A DNA stretch of 64,000 bases from Triparma columacea (GCA_030267965.1 BRYA01000246.1:767-64766), one strand, 5' to 3'; shown: positions 24,401 to 36,113, counted from the stretch's first letter. The notes: generated by a model not told the origin, from the sequence alone. Program-made: numbers and translations.

Positions 24401-24896
24401 TCCCCCACGACGACAAGATCTTCGTCTGCGCCCAAAGCCTTCCCTGCCATGTCAAGCACGGGGAGGCTCATCTTCTCCTTTTCAATGACCATCACGTCGT
24501 CATCATCGTCACACTCGTTGGGCGCCTTCTTGCTCTTGGAGGTCGATGACGAGGTTGTGGTGGTGTTCGTCTTCTTTTTCTTCTGGCCCGGTGACAAAGA
24601 GGTGGTGGTTATTGATTTCCTCTTCTCCTTCTTTGTATCTGAGGAGGTAACCTGTGATTGAGGGAGGATAAGTGTTACAAGATACAATTTTTTAGGGTTT
24701 CTAGCAAGCCCATCGTCGAATTTAGACACTAACTCACCGGTACCACGGACATAGAGCGCTTGAGGTTAGGTGTATCGGTCTTTCCACAGCTACTCGAGGT
24801 AACCCCTCCTGCTAAGGACATCCTGATTGCCCTCTGGAAGTCGTCAGCGTCGTCGTCCGAAGAGTCACACAAGTCGATGGGGGCATTGGCACTCAT
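18425..24896 (-). CDS. RING-finger SNF2 helicase (RAD5/RAD16/HLTF type) with UIM
   Basis: Multi-exon gene from ATG 24896 to stop 18425. The N-terminus holds a ubiquitin-interacting motif (DDADDFQRAIRMSLAGG), then Lys-rich linker and a Cys module LPHARSDC...HCGTCYCFVCDTKVAECSNWGGHF that is probably zinc-binding. A further pair, IKCHSS...CQHCQWW and DWCHACARV, follows. The SNF2 ATPase is split by a RING finger: MGLGKTVISLAT (Walker A/motif I), ILDESHAMKS (DEAH box), VTGTPFNN, then CAICLDVLDE...CRECIEG...CPLCRAEI, then SLIFSQ, LSLRAGAVGINLTEANRV and GRVHRLGQ. RING between helicase lobes is the RAD5/RAD16/SHPRH arrangement, linking DNA translocation with ubiquitin ligation in post-replication or excision repair. 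The C-terminus is acidic (Asp run, ...GFSDSE). One intron uses a GC donor (23017). Confidence 0.85.
23489..23548. repeat. 8-bp purine minisatellite in an intron
   Basis: About seven copies of GGGAGGAA on the plus strand in an intron of the SNF2 gene; on the transcribed strand it forms a long pyrimidine tract near the 3' splice site. Confidence 0.9.
23833..23928 (-). repeat. 48-bp tandem duplication in SNF2 coding exon
   Basis: Two 48-bp units (23833-23880, 23881-23928) with few differences encode two copies of a Pro/Ala-rich 16-residue unit (VRAPAPPPAALGIPxF), keeping the frame. Confidence 0.9.
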
Positions 24897-25232
24897 TTCT
24901 GCGCAAATTGGGGTTGAAAGTGGGGGTAGGGGAGTAAAATGAAGGGGTAGAACTTCGTCACAGACTTCGGTGGTCTGTGACCGTTTTCTCCTTAGTTTGG
25001 GTCAATTTTACGGCTGAAGCTCCTTTGGGTGGTATTTGTGGATGTGATGGTCCGGAGGAAAGTCAAAATGGGGGGCCTTAGAGTATGTAGGCGAGATAAT
25101 GCCAAAAAAATTATTTCTCATTCTCGGGGGGAATTCCTGGGAGACACTTTCTGAAGTGTTCTCTTCCTCGTTGCGGAGAGCGTCTCGAATTAAAAAGGGG
25201 GAAGAAGATTCAGTAAGTTCTTTTTTTCCAAC

Positions 25233-27564
25233 TTATGCCTTTAGACTCTCGAACTGCACGAACGGCAATAGTCTGTTCATCTCTGAAGATCCCAGAACCT
25301 GCTCCAACAGTGGCAGCCTCTGGTTGATGACATCGCAAAGCTCCGATACTTCTCTCTCCTGCCCATACTTACCAGAGTACGACGGGTTGAGTGCTTTTCT
25401 GAGGGATTTTCGGACGTTATCCCTTGAAGTTGCGTCAATCTTGGTTGACCTGACCATGGAAACTGTCATGGGGAGAGAAGGGGGAGGGGGGAGGGTGGGG
25501 AGAGGCGTTAGCTTAGTTTCGGATGTAAAGTCATCAACAAGTCCCCTCCTTCTCCCGTTCCTCACCAACTGTAAACCAACCCCTGAGAACGTAAACCAAC
25601 CCCCCCCCGTCACCCACTCTCGCCCCCAAAAGGCTTCCCATTTCGTTTCCGATCCTGTTCCTCGTGTCATCATTAACGTGCCTGGCGGAGCCCTCCAATG
25701 AATCGACTGCCCAAGCGACTTCCGCGAGGACCAAGGGTTTCCTCTCGGTGGCCCCTCTCAAGAACTTTTTCAACGTTCCCACGCACTGCTCGTTTGCGGC
25801 GACCTTGGAGCTCACCAAGTCGTTGTGATCTGACTTTTCGTTCAAGACCTTGGAAAGGGCCGGGAGGAGGAAGAAGAGGTTGTTTGGCGATGGTTGCGAG
25901 GAGGAGGGGGAAGTATTCTCTTCGTCGTCACTGCGACAAAAGAGGCGAGCCAAGCGGACGGAAGGGTTTGCGTTCGTGTTAGGGTGAGGTTTTTAGAACA
26001 ACGTATGTGGGTTCTCCCCGTCAGCTCCCCCGCCAAATCTCCAAGTCTATTCTGTTAGGGTTTCTCCCATTTCATTCTCCCCTTCCGTTCTATTTCTTAC
26101 CTGTCCTCTTCACCATCCTCGTTCGTTTCGCCAGCACTTGATATACCACTGTCTGATAGCAAAATCGAGTTGACGAATGCCCTCGCCACCATGTCTCTGG
26201 CGTACTCAGTCTCTATGTCGTTCTCGGCGTACCAGGCTCCCACGGGCTTGATGCAGAGCAGCATGATCTCCTCCGCTTTTACGTGCAGTTTGCCCGAAAT
26301 TACTATGTCTTCGCTCAGCAGCTGCACCATGGCGTCGATGCCGTCGTCGAGGGATCCCTTCAAATGAATAAGAACCTCGTAAGGGAGAGTAGCCCAGTCT
26401 GCCGGCGTTTCCCCCTCGTCGACGTCGTCCATGATCTCTATGAGGTGCTTCGTGGCGCAAAGGAAAACTTGAATGCACACAGACACCTTCGTCTCCAAAC
26501 GCTGCAGTCTCTCATCCACTTCAACACCTGATTCGGCCTCTGCTAAATCGAGCACCTCAGCGAGGTTGAGGCGAAGCTACAACGAGCGAAGTGAAAGCGG
26601 TGAGTGCGGCGAGGAAAGGGAGAAAAGGAGTGGGGGGAGCGTCAGTGCTTAGAATGATGGGGATGACAATCGCTTTAATCTATTCCGTTCTCACCTCTCC
26701 GCACGCAACCCTCGCGCAAATTTTCAAAGGGTTGTTGTCGGCGGCAGGATCCAGAATCCACTTCCCCCCGCATGTCTCTAATAACCTTCCAAGAAGAGCC
26801 AGAGCGACGTCCCTCGGACTCTGGGTTTTATCGGGCTTATCCAGCGCATCTAATCTGAGGCCTGTCACGAGGAGCCTCCTACATACGGAGGGCAACTTGG
26901 AGGAGAATTTTTTCATTAGGGTGGACTCTTTGCCACACATAAGAAGGCTGTTAAGGAGGTTGAGAGACAACTCAAGGTTCGTCGAAATCTTGAGGAACGC
27001 CAAAAATGGATCGAGTTGGTCCATACCCCCCCCTCCGGCACCCTCCAAGATGAAGAGCTCGCACTTTCCAAGCAGGCCTGCCAGATTGGCCTCCATCCAC
27101 TCCTCAGTAGTCTCACACTTTGCCTTACTGATCTCCAACCCTACAACAGTCTTCACCACTTTCACCACGACGTCGCTAGGGATAGGAGAGGAGAGGCCTC
27201 GGGATAGATTCTCTATAGCAAGCTCCCTCCGCGAGGTGTCCTCAGGAGAGGTGAGGTCAAGAACAGAAAGGAGGGCGGCGGTGGTTGCAGAGTTCAGCCT
27301 GAAGTTAGGGTCGCCTAATATATACTGGTAAGTAGAAAGAGAGATGTCCAGGTATCCACGCTTTGAAGGATCTTTCATCCCTGTCGATATCAGCCTCTTG
27401 AGGAAGGTGAGACCTCGAGGGTTAAGAGCATTAGCACAAAGACTTGGAGGAGGGAGATCTCCAGTCAATTTTGAAAGGAGAGTGAGACCAGCAAGACAGT
27501 GCTCATCGGTAGAACCACCGAGAAGTTGTATAATACGCTCAGTCGTTGAGTTAAGGGCAGCCAT
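25233..27564 (-). CDS. Neurochondrin-like helical-repeat protein
   Basis: Start ATG is at 27564 (MAALNSTTERIIQLLGG) and the stop at 25233, with about five exons. The N-terminal exon carries helical repeats with LAGLTLLSKLTGD and GLTFLKRLIST, the typical opening of neurochondrin-family armadillo-like proteins, and later KAEEIMLLCIKPVGAWYAEND, close to the family's conserved GEWLAE-type helix. The protein then continues with FFLLPALSKVL and ends ...LPFVQFESLKA. The overall length, roughly 630-650 residues, fits the family. Neurochondrin proteins are cytosolic scaffolds; in animals they modulate signalling. The role in algae is unknown. The small third exon junctions were not all verified. Confidence 0.65.
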
Positions 27565-28129
27565 TTATGGATGGAGAATAAACAAGGGTGTCAAAAACTA
27601 TGGAAGACCCCGTTAAACCGCAATTCGATGTGTGATTCACGATAAACGCGAGATTGATGCAGAGGGGCGCTACAGGACCAACGGAATCACTAATAAGGTG
27701 ATAAATAAAGAATAGCAAGAAACAAAAATTCGGGATTTTTGTTGGATGTTCATTATTTTCCCCAGAAATTATTTGAAGTAGCAATTAATCATTTTTGAAA
27801 TCCATAAGTGATTTAGATACCATAATATAACATCACCAAAAAACGTAAATAACTTCAGGTAACAAACTTGATTTTATTTGAATTGTCAAAATTTACTTTT
27901 CATATCATAATTATTTCCAGAAATATAAAAATTTATGATTTTGAATCATTTTTATTTTTTCAAATTTTCTTAAATTTGACAATTAATATAAAACATTTTA
28001 TAAATACAAATACATAAAATTAGAACAATAAAATTAGCAAAAATGTATCTAAATTTATGATATAACTTCATCAAAAGTATTTTTGATTTTTTTGTAAAAA
28101 TTGGGGGATCTAGCGTACGTCCAACAACA
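27565..28129. other. AT-rich divergent intergenic region
   Basis: From about 27700 to 28110 the sequence becomes strongly AT-rich (runs such as ATAATATAACATCACC and TTTATTTTTTCAAATTT), unlike the GC-richer surroundings. It separates the divergent neurochondrin-like and plastid-protein genes. No coding or RNA gene is visible; the drop may mark a promoter, an old insertion or a replication or matrix attachment site. Confidence 0.5.
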
Positions 28130-28621
28130 ATGGTTGGTTGCCTCGTAATTTTAGTGGTCATGAGTGCCTTATTTGTACAAGTTACATCGTTCATTGTTTA
28201 TCCTTCCACTTTTTCCAGATCTGGGCGAGGATTGAGGTCGCGATCCTTGGTGAGAACACAATTGTTCGGCATCTTCGGAAACTCTGAGGAGGACGAGCGT
28301 ATAATTTCTAATTTGATGGATCGACAATCTCTCTCGCGTGATGAAGCAGAGAAGGAGTACAACAAATTTAAGATGAACCCGAACGACTACGCTCTCGAGA
28401 AGGGTGAGGAGTACTACGCCTCCCTTGGTTACAAGTCATTGATGGACGGGGTGATTACTGAGGCGGAGAAGGATGGCAGGGGGGATGAGGTTCGTGAGCG
28501 TATTTCCAAGTTCAAACGTGATTCGCAGCTGAAGGCGTATGCTGTTATCGGCACTGTCATCGTGTTGTTTCTCGCAGCCAAACTTCAGTACGAGGCTGAT
28601 CCCTCATTCTTCAACAAGTGA
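28130..28621 (+). CDS. Small plastid-targeted single-pass membrane protein
   Basis: Intronless, 163 residues. It starts with a signal peptide (MVGCLVILVVMSALFVQV) followed by TSFIVYPSTFSRSGRGLRSR, i.e. an aromatic residue after the presumed cleavage site and a basic Ser-rich transit segment. That is the bipartite presequence of stramenopile secondary plastids. The mature part begins near QLFGIFG, is charged and helical (with EDERIISNLMDRQSLSRDEAEKE, here split over two helices), and ends with one hydrophobic segment (AYAVIGTVIVLFLAAKL) and a short tail. No family recognised; probable thylakoid or envelope protein. Confidence 0.8.
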   Translation: MVGCLVILVVMSALFVQVTSFIVYPSTFSRSGRGLRSRSLVRTQLFGIFGNSEEDERIISNLMDRQSLSRDEAEKEYNKFKMNPNDYALEKGEEYYASLGYKSLMDGVITEAEKDGRGDEVRERISKFKRDSQLKAYAVIGTVIVLFLAAKLQYEADPSFFNK

Positions 28622-28689
28622 GGGTCTAGTAGTAAGAAGAATTTCATTTCATGTACAACATCAAACATTGATTTTATCCCACTCAACCC

Positions 28690-31600
28690 TCAGTCGCTTA
28701 TTTCGCACTCAGGGACGTCCACTCCTTGACTTAACACCACATTCTCTTTGCCTTTCTTCTCCTCTCCTCCAACCCCCCCCACGACCCACCCGTTCTCCTT
28801 TACCTTCCCCAGCACCTTTCTCAACACTTCCGATCCCTTCATCAAGCATTCCAAATCGCCGACCATGATCAATTTCATCTTGGCCCTCGAGCAGGCGACG
28901 TTGATTCTTTCCGTGGCTTTTAAAATCTGGCCTACGTTTCCTTCCTTATTACTCCTGACGAAGGACATGATAACGATTTTCTTGTCCCTCCCTTGGAACG
29001 TGTCGATAGTTGAGATTTCCAGTCCCTTCTCGCTCCCCAAATCTTCATTATTCCTCAAAGCTCCGACCTGCGCGTTGAAGTAGCTAATGATCCCGACGTC
29101 CGACATTTTCACGTTCCCACAGACGATGAGCCCCCTGACGAGCTTGTTGACGACGGCGACCTCCCCGTTGTTAATGATTGCCCTCCCCCCCCTCCCTCCT
29201 CCCTCTCTCCTCTCCCCCCCTTCCCTCGACTCTGAATTATCGCCCCCAATCAACCCCGTGTTGACCATGACAACCGCTCTCGAAGGGTCCAGCGCGTCAC
29301 TCACCCACCCCTCCCATCCATCCCCTCCAACCCTGCTCCTCCACCCTTCCGCGTAATCAATCTTCTGGAGCCTCACGGCGTCGTTTCCGCACTTGAGCAG
29401 CCCCCCATAGCAAATTTCGTTGCACAAAAATGTTATATCCTCATGCATCCTGTACTGCATGGCGAGCTGCGTGAGACTGCTTTGCTGCCCCTCGCAAACC
29501 CTCCTATCGTTCGCTTCGGCCAGCCTCTTGAGCAAGCTCACATCGTACCCTCCCTCCCGGGCCATTTTGTTTTTAACTATCGGTGGCAGTTGCTTGTGGT
29601 CTCCGACGAGAACGAATGTTTTCCCCATACTCAGCGCCCCCAGCACCGCTGGCTGGCTGATTTGCCCCGCCTCGTCTACAATGACGACGTCAAACTTCTT
29701 TTTAGCGAGGAGGACCTCCTTCCCAACGCTCAGGCAAGTACACCCGACGACTCTCGCGTCGTCAATGACCTTGATCATGCTCTCTCCTTCAAATCCGCCC
29801 CGCACCTTCCCGTACTTCTTCTCCGCGATCTCCCTGCACATGAGTCCCTTGATTTCGTCGCTATACTTGTGGCGTGAGCTTACTCCTACCCTAACAACAT
29901 CCCCCTCTCCCGAATCTTTTCCAACCCCGCACTCCAACAACTTCATCATCAAATTATCCACGGCCGTGTGGGTGTAGCTCGTCACTAGGACGCTCATCCC
30001 CCTCGCGACGAGGAGTCTAACGACAAAGCTGCGATGAGTGAAGGGACAACCGAAAGAGGTTAGCAATAAGAAACGTTGTATGAAACCCATTTTCCACACC
30101 TAACTTCTGCTCCTCGCCTCGCCTTTCCTCACCTAACAGTGCTCGTCTTGCCAGTTCCCGGCAACCCTTGCACCAAACAATAATCTTCCATCGAAACTAT
30201 CTTCCTCACGGAATTCTTTTGGTCGTCGTTCAATTGGCAAGAAAAGTCGAACATTAAGTCCTCAAAATCGCAGCCCGGGACCCCCCTCCCCCTCCCCACT
30301 GCCGGTCCCTCGAACAAATGGTCATCTCCAATGGTCCGAAAGCGAGGCTTCTTCAAGTCAACGACGATCTCCCTCAGCCTCCTCGCGTCCTCATCGTCCA
30401 TCCAATCTTTAATATCATCATTCCCATCGGGATCTGTGAGCTTGAAGAGTCTCCCGAGATTTTCCCTCAAGGCGCCACCGGTCATCTTCCAAATATCATG
30501 GTCAAGACGGAACAATGTAACCCCCACCAACTTTGCCATCTTGTTCCCGGCCTCCCTCTGGCATTTCAACACAATGTGGGTGTCTTCGATTTCCTTCACT
30601 TCCCCTTTTGCAACGAAAAATTGCCCCCGGCCAGTGCTCGTAGTTGTGTAGTCGGGAGAGACAACAAGCCTATCATCTACCTTGAGAGGAAGCGCAGCGA
30701 TGCCTCCGGACGCCCTCTCAAACTTCAGTGTACAGCCTTCGTCGTACGCCTGCATCTTCTGTTCTTCCCACGCCAGCCTATCCCAAGTCACCCCTGACAC
30801 TGTCGAGCCCTGCGACGAGCAAAGCGAATTGCGAAAAGGATCAAAATTAGGGAGTTGACGGGGGGGGGGGGGGGGTAGAGNNNNNNNNNNNNNNNNNNNN
30901 NNNNNNNNNNNNNNNNNNNNNNNNNNNNNNNNNNNNNNNNNNNNNNNNNNNNNNNNNNNNNNNNNNNNNNNNNNNNNNNNNNNNNNNNNNNNNNNNNNNN
31001 NNNNNNNNNNNNNNNNNNNNNNNNNNNNNNNCCCCCCCCCCCCCCCCCCCCCCTCCAATACGCTCACTCGCCTTGTAGAGCATGCATTCCCTCTTACTGA
31101 AGCAGTGGCTACACTGAAAGGCAGTGTTATTGATGGGGGGTAGCACCGCTACACCGGACTCCGCATCTCTAGGAGCCTCCGATTCACATATGTTCCCAAC
31201 CAATTCGTTCCTCATGGAGATCAAAGTTTTATGCTCGCCCAAGGTAGGGGACAAGAACTTGTTTTTGTAGTCGTCCCCATTCATGTACAGAAGAACGCCC
31301 CCTAGCCCCGCCCTTGTGCCGCCTACCTGCTCCCCCACCCCAGCCCTAAAGTCGCCATGGAAGGCCCTGGTCATTAAGGTGTAAAGGCTGAGTTGGCCGA
31401 GATGGTCGTTCCTGAAGTCCTGCTTCTTTCCTGTCTTGAGTTCGAGAGGGATGAGGACCTTGGGGCGACTGGAGGGAGCTGCACTTGTCGACGGAGACAC
31501 GGAAGAATATTGCGTCTCGAGCGTCAAGTCGACGTAACCCTCGAGACCAAGGGCAGGGATATAATACTGTTCTTCTACGGCAAACACAGACGTCGCGCGA

Positions 31601-33896
31601 AAATTGATATCCTGACACCCCATTCCCGGCATCATCTCGCCCTCGGGGGCCGCGCTCTTTCCGTTCCCGTCCAGAGGGGCACCATACATCCTAGAGAATT
31701 CTTGAACATGGGGTTTGATAGAGAGTACTTCTGACAAAGCTCTGGACTGCGGAAGGTCGTCGCAGCTCAGGAGCTCCTCAATATTCCCGTAAACCAGCTG
31801 ATTCGCAATCTTCTGCATTGAATCGTCAGACACATCGTTCGATACGAGGCACTTTTGGAAAAGATCGTGACGCAAATTTCCAACGAGCTGGGCCTCAGTC
31901 CTTTCTGAAGTAGAACCTTTGAAGCGATGCTTCAAGGCAGCTTTTCTAGGACAACCAATGTGCTCAACGACGTAAGATGGGGACAGGACAGTCTCAGGTC
32001 GCAGAACAAAAAGCAAGTCGTCGACGTCAGACTTTGGGTTGTATGCCGTGGTAAAGGTAATAGGAAGGACATCGAACGACGTGAGGTAGGAGCCTGAGGG
32101 CGATACTATGTTAAAAATGTCATTGCATTTGATGGGACTCCAGTACCAATCGCCGTGCAGGTATACGACCTTCGCCCCCGCGTCAGTTTGTCCATCCTGG
32201 CACGGGACGACTTTGAGCTCTTTGACCTGTATATGCATGTAGTCCTCGAACGACACGATGCGGTACCGAGAGAAGGACATGAAGCCGCTGTCCGCAGGAC
32301 ACCTCTCGTTGCGAACGGGTTCGTTGGGGTCCCATCCACATTGGGACGTGGGGTTCGGTTGAGACAGCTGCTGTTGGGAAAAGGTTCGGACAGATTTGAA
32401 TGGAGTCCCGTTTCCGAATGGAACCCCAACGGTGTCCTCAATGTCAGTCGGAACAGGGGAGTGGAAGGATTTGGGATTGGAAGTTTGTTGTTGTTGTGGC
32501 GGTGGTGGTGGTGCTGCTGATTGGTTTTGTTGTTGTTGTTGTTGTTGCTGCGCCATGCTGATCATCTCATCAATCTTCGAAAAATCGTAATTCTCCATTA
32601 TCTCGTCATCGAAGGGGTCGTTGAAGGGGTCATCTTTGATTGCTTTGGGGGGGATAGGGGGGGGAATGGGTAAGGAGCGAGTTTGCTGTTTGTGTTGAGG
32701 TTGGCGATGCCGCCCTTGCTGCTGTTGTTGCTGTTGTTGCTGTTGTTGCTGTATCTGCTGCTGCTGCTGCGAAAGACGAAGAGGATTGCCCCCCTGCCTA
32801 GCAATCGGTTTCTTCCCGAGACAACTCGGTTTGAAGCATACAGTCCTCTTCGCAAAGTTATTCACACCACAGGAGGAACACTTCCAGTCTCCCGGTCGAA
32901 AGTCAGTGGTCGTCGAGGAAGCCTTCTGCTCCGCATTGTCTTTCTTAGATTGAGAATGCGAAGTGTGATCGGCGACCAAACAATCAAGGGCCGCAATGTC
33001 GTCATCGTCGATGAGGAATTCGCCGAATGGGTCAGAGGAAGGAGGAACAGTAGCAGGTGTAGGTGTAGGAGCAGGAGAAGGAAGAGGCGGGAGAGCTTTC
33101 TCCATATTAAGGGCCACCGACTGAGCATTTGCCACCTCCACCACCGATATAGGGGTGGTCGACGATATCTTGCTGTCGATGAGAAGGACAGGTGGGAAAG
33201 TAGTGTCGTCTGTTGCGTACGGGTCATCTTTTAGCAGGGCGGCGAACTGGCGACGAGCGAGGCGCGGAAAAGGTTTGCATTAGTGGGTGTGGACGTGGGC
33301 GTGGACGTGGGCGTGGGAGAGGAGCGAAGGATTGCATCGAAGTTCCAGTACCCATTCTCACCTCATCGCTCTCCCTGCGGATGCTATCATCGCCACCAGC
33401 GCTCCCCCTGTTTACCTTCAAGTTTGACTTTTTATACCCCTTCCTATTTGAGGAAATCTGGGTCCTCTCAGACTCTGTCTGAGATAAGTTGGGTCGCGTG
33501 GAAAGGGAATTAGATATTGAGGAGAACCTGCCAAATTCAGAACTGGCGATCAATTGTGTCTTGCGCTTCTTCTTCTTCTTCTTTTTATTTGTTGACTTGA
33601 TGCCTGCTTTGCCCTTGCCAACCCCAAGCTGAGCAAAGACATCCTCGACCTCGGACTTGTGTGAGCTACGCGGTGTAGTAGGAGGAGGACGTTTATTTGA
33701 CGCTTCACTTCTTGCGGGAGCTGCGGGGGAAGGGGAGAGGTGGAGGGTGAGGGGGAGAGGGGGATAAGGGGGGAGGAAATGACCACTTGGAAAACTTACA
33801 CATCACGAAATTGCCGAGTGCTATTCCATCATCATAATCATCGCACCACTCCACGTCTTGGTCCTGCGTCATCGCTGGAGGACCAGGAGAGGCCAT
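28690..33896 (-). CDS. DNA2: DNA2 nuclease-helicase with RanBP2-type zinc finger
   Basis: ATG at 33896 (MASPGPPAMTQDQDVEWC), stop at 28690, six or more exons. After a basic N-terminus comes DDDDIAALDCLV and then GDWKCSSCGVNNFAKRTVC...C, a RanBP2-type zinc finger, followed by poly-Gln and Pro/Gln stretches. The RecB-like nuclease has the Fe-S cysteines (IGCPRKAAL ... CSHCFSKREC) and catalytic EGYVDLT and PLELKTGK. The superfamily 1 helicase shows GLPGTGKTSTV (Walker A, split from the rest by an intron), VVIVDEAGQI (motif II), VGDHKQLPP, AMQYRMHEDI, TIDTFQGRDKK and INVACSRAK. DNA2 trims Okazaki flaps and resects DNA ends in the nucleus. The intron after the Fe-S cysteines has a GC donor (31071) and contains a 151-N gap, which should not affect coding sequence. 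Confidence 0.9.
30881..31031. other. Assembly gap of 151 N inside a DNA2 intron
   Basis: The gap is flanked by a 15-G run on the left and a 22-C run on the right. Both lie inside the intron between the exons ending ECMLYK and beginning GSTVSG. The true size and content are unknown. Confidence 0.95.
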
Positions 33897-34092
33897 GCGA
33901 CCCTCGGCAACAATGCCTCCAACAAAAATGAAGGGGTCACTGGAGTACTCTTAGAGTCCGCAAGGGGGCCAGGTAGTTGTTGAGTGGTACGTGTGGTATA
34001 AAGGCTGCGCTTAAATTAGCTTATACGTTGAAACTAGACAATTTTTCACAAAAAGAGAAAAAAAAGTGGAATAAATATTCCATTCTTATAAA

Positions 34093-34968
34093 ATGGGATT
34101 TCTCCTAATATTTGCGCTTCTAGCGCCTAGTGTGCTGTCTTGGATGACCTCTGTTAGTAGTCCATCTCTTTTTCAGCACCGAGGAGTGACGTTATCAGAA
34201 AATTCCAAGTCTTCTATTATCCGATGTCGTTTTCCTTCACCACTTCTGGGGCCTGATAACAGGGTTACTCAATTGAACTTGTTTGGGAAGAAGAAGGAGA
34301 AGGGAGGGGAGGATGGTACCGACGATATCCTGAACTCTCCCGCTTTCTTGAAGAAGAAAGTGGAGGTGCTGAAGAAGGAGAAAGAGGAGGCAGAGCAGGA
34401 CATAAAGGTGGCCGAGGCGGAGTTGAGGGCCGCAGAGGAGGAGTGGGGGGAGCAGATGACGAGATTGAAGAACGAGTACGACTTCATCAAGGCTAGGAGC
34501 TTCAATGAAACAAGGGATGCTGGTGATGTTGCCACAGTCAAGGTGAGGGCGGAGTTAGTGAAGGGGGGGGGGAGCAGTGTGGCGACGATATAACGCCGTC
34601 ACTAGGTGATTAGAATATCCTTCGCTCATTGCACCTTGTCTTCTCCATCGCAGGTGATCAAAGAAGTTTTGGGCGTTGTCGACAACTTCAACAGGGCCTT
34701 CGGGGCGATCAAGTACGAATCTGATGAGGGGAAGGCGGTCGAGGACGAGTTTAGGACGATTTACAATGATATTGAGGCTCTCTTCAAGGACCTTGGCGTA
34801 GAGGAGGTCGAAACGCTAGGGGCAGAGTTCGATTACGAGTGCCACGAGGCAATTACGCAGATGCCCTCGGCAGACTATGAGGAAGGCATCGTCTGCCAGG
34901 AGTTCCAGAAGGGCTACAAGCTGAAGGAGACTCTCATAAGGCCTGCCATGGTGGCGGTTGCAATGTAG
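34093..34968 (+). CDS. GrpE nucleotide exchange factor, plastid-targeted
   Basis: Two exons, 34093-34542 and 34654-34968, joined in phase 0; 254 residues. The first ~18 residues are a signal peptide (MGFLLIFALLAPSVLSW) with an aromatic residue at the presumed cleavage, followed by a Ser-rich transit region up to QLNLFGKKKEKG. The mature protein has the long GrpE coiled coil (FLKKKVEVLKKEKEEAEQ... RLKNEYDFIKAR) and the C-terminal beta domain with LGVVDNFNRAF, the conserved PxxHEAIxxMP-like YECHEAITQMPSADYEEG and the final KLKETLIRPAMVAV. GrpE releases ADP from Hsp70 (DnaK); this copy probably serves the plastid stroma. It shares a 196-bp divergent promoter region with DNA2. Confidence 0.93.
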
Positions 34969-35064
34969 GGGAAGAAGAAAGAGCGAGCGATCAGATATTT
35001 CTAAATACTCAACATATAAAATCACATTAGTAAACACCATCTTGCCATGCGCCTAATTAGAGAT

Positions 35065-36113
35065 CTATACTCCGAGGGAACCTCTCCTTGGAGACCTCGT
35101 CCCTCTAGCCTTCCTCTTTTCTGGTTCCGCTTTATCCCCACCTCCAGCCGCCGGGGTGATCTTAGCAAGCTTGGAGCGCTCCGTCGTCATTTGAGCTTTC
35201 ATCATGTCCATCTTGTTTTCCTTCTCCACCTTGTTCAGCCCTGACTTTCGGCCCTCCCGCCTCGACTTTTCATCGCTTATTTTCGGGGGACCGTACTCCA
35301 CCTCAACGACCAACTTTATTCTACATCCCAAACCCAACCCGACCATGAAGGCGTCGGCCCTCGTGAGTAATCCCCCCCCCTCCACCCAGAACCACACGAA
35401 GTCCTGCACCACCACCCTCATGTAGTAGGTCTCCGAGTGCAGGTGCGCGAGTCTTCTTATCTCTTTACACAGCGACCCCACGAAGTGCCTCAATATTAAG
35501 ACTGGCACAAAGGTCACCACACACAAGCACACAATGGCGTTAGCCATGGTACTGTATTGAGGTCGGGAGGTGAGGAAGAACACCCCGACCCCGGCAAGGG
35601 TCAGTTGGATAAACCAAAATAGGAGAGGGGAGTTGGGGATGATTGGGAGGTCCTGCACGAAGCGACGGGGACGAGGAAAGGAAGGAGTTAGATATAGTTG
35701 GTAACATCTCTACTGATAGACAGTAGAGGAGCAGCACTGACACGACCTGTGTCCGCGTTGCGGTGCCACAACATGAATACCAATAGCCAATCAGACTAGT
35801 CGTCAAGCCTACCAGCGCAACCCAAACTCACCTCGTTGATCCTCCTCGTAGTCTTTGAAATCTCCCCCGGAATTTCTATCAGCGCGCGGTCCTTCTCATT
35901 CGTGTAGTTGAGCGCAAAGTGCGCTCCCTTCGGGAGGTACGGCTTGCAGGAATAGGTGGGGATCCCAGAGAGGCAGAGAGCAAGATCGGACCTAGTGTTA
36001 TTGACCTTTCCCTTGAATTCTATTACGGTGGTAGGCAGAAGCCTTGGTTGAGAGGAAGAGGGGGACCCGGGGGGGGAGGCGGAAGTTTCGGACCCCCCAA
36101 ACATTAGGCCCAT
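35065..36113 (-). CDS. Unknown two-TM protein; 5' end uncertain
   Basis: Exons 36113-35832 and 35652-35065 join in phase 0, giving 289 residues from MGLMFGGSETSASPP. Two hydrophobic segments (SPLLFWFIQLTLAGVGVFFL and AIVCLCVVTFVPVLIL) form a hairpin, followed by a beta-rich part and a strongly basic tail (KKxx, RKARGTRSPRRGSLGV). The order recalls small two-TM mitochondrial proteins of the TMEM186/223 kind, but this is weak. Upstream, another open frame (36381-35998) is Pro-rich and overlaps in a different frame across long G runs near 36173-36200. The true N-terminus may lie there, with an unrecognised intron or a homopolymer sequencing error. Confidence 0.55.
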
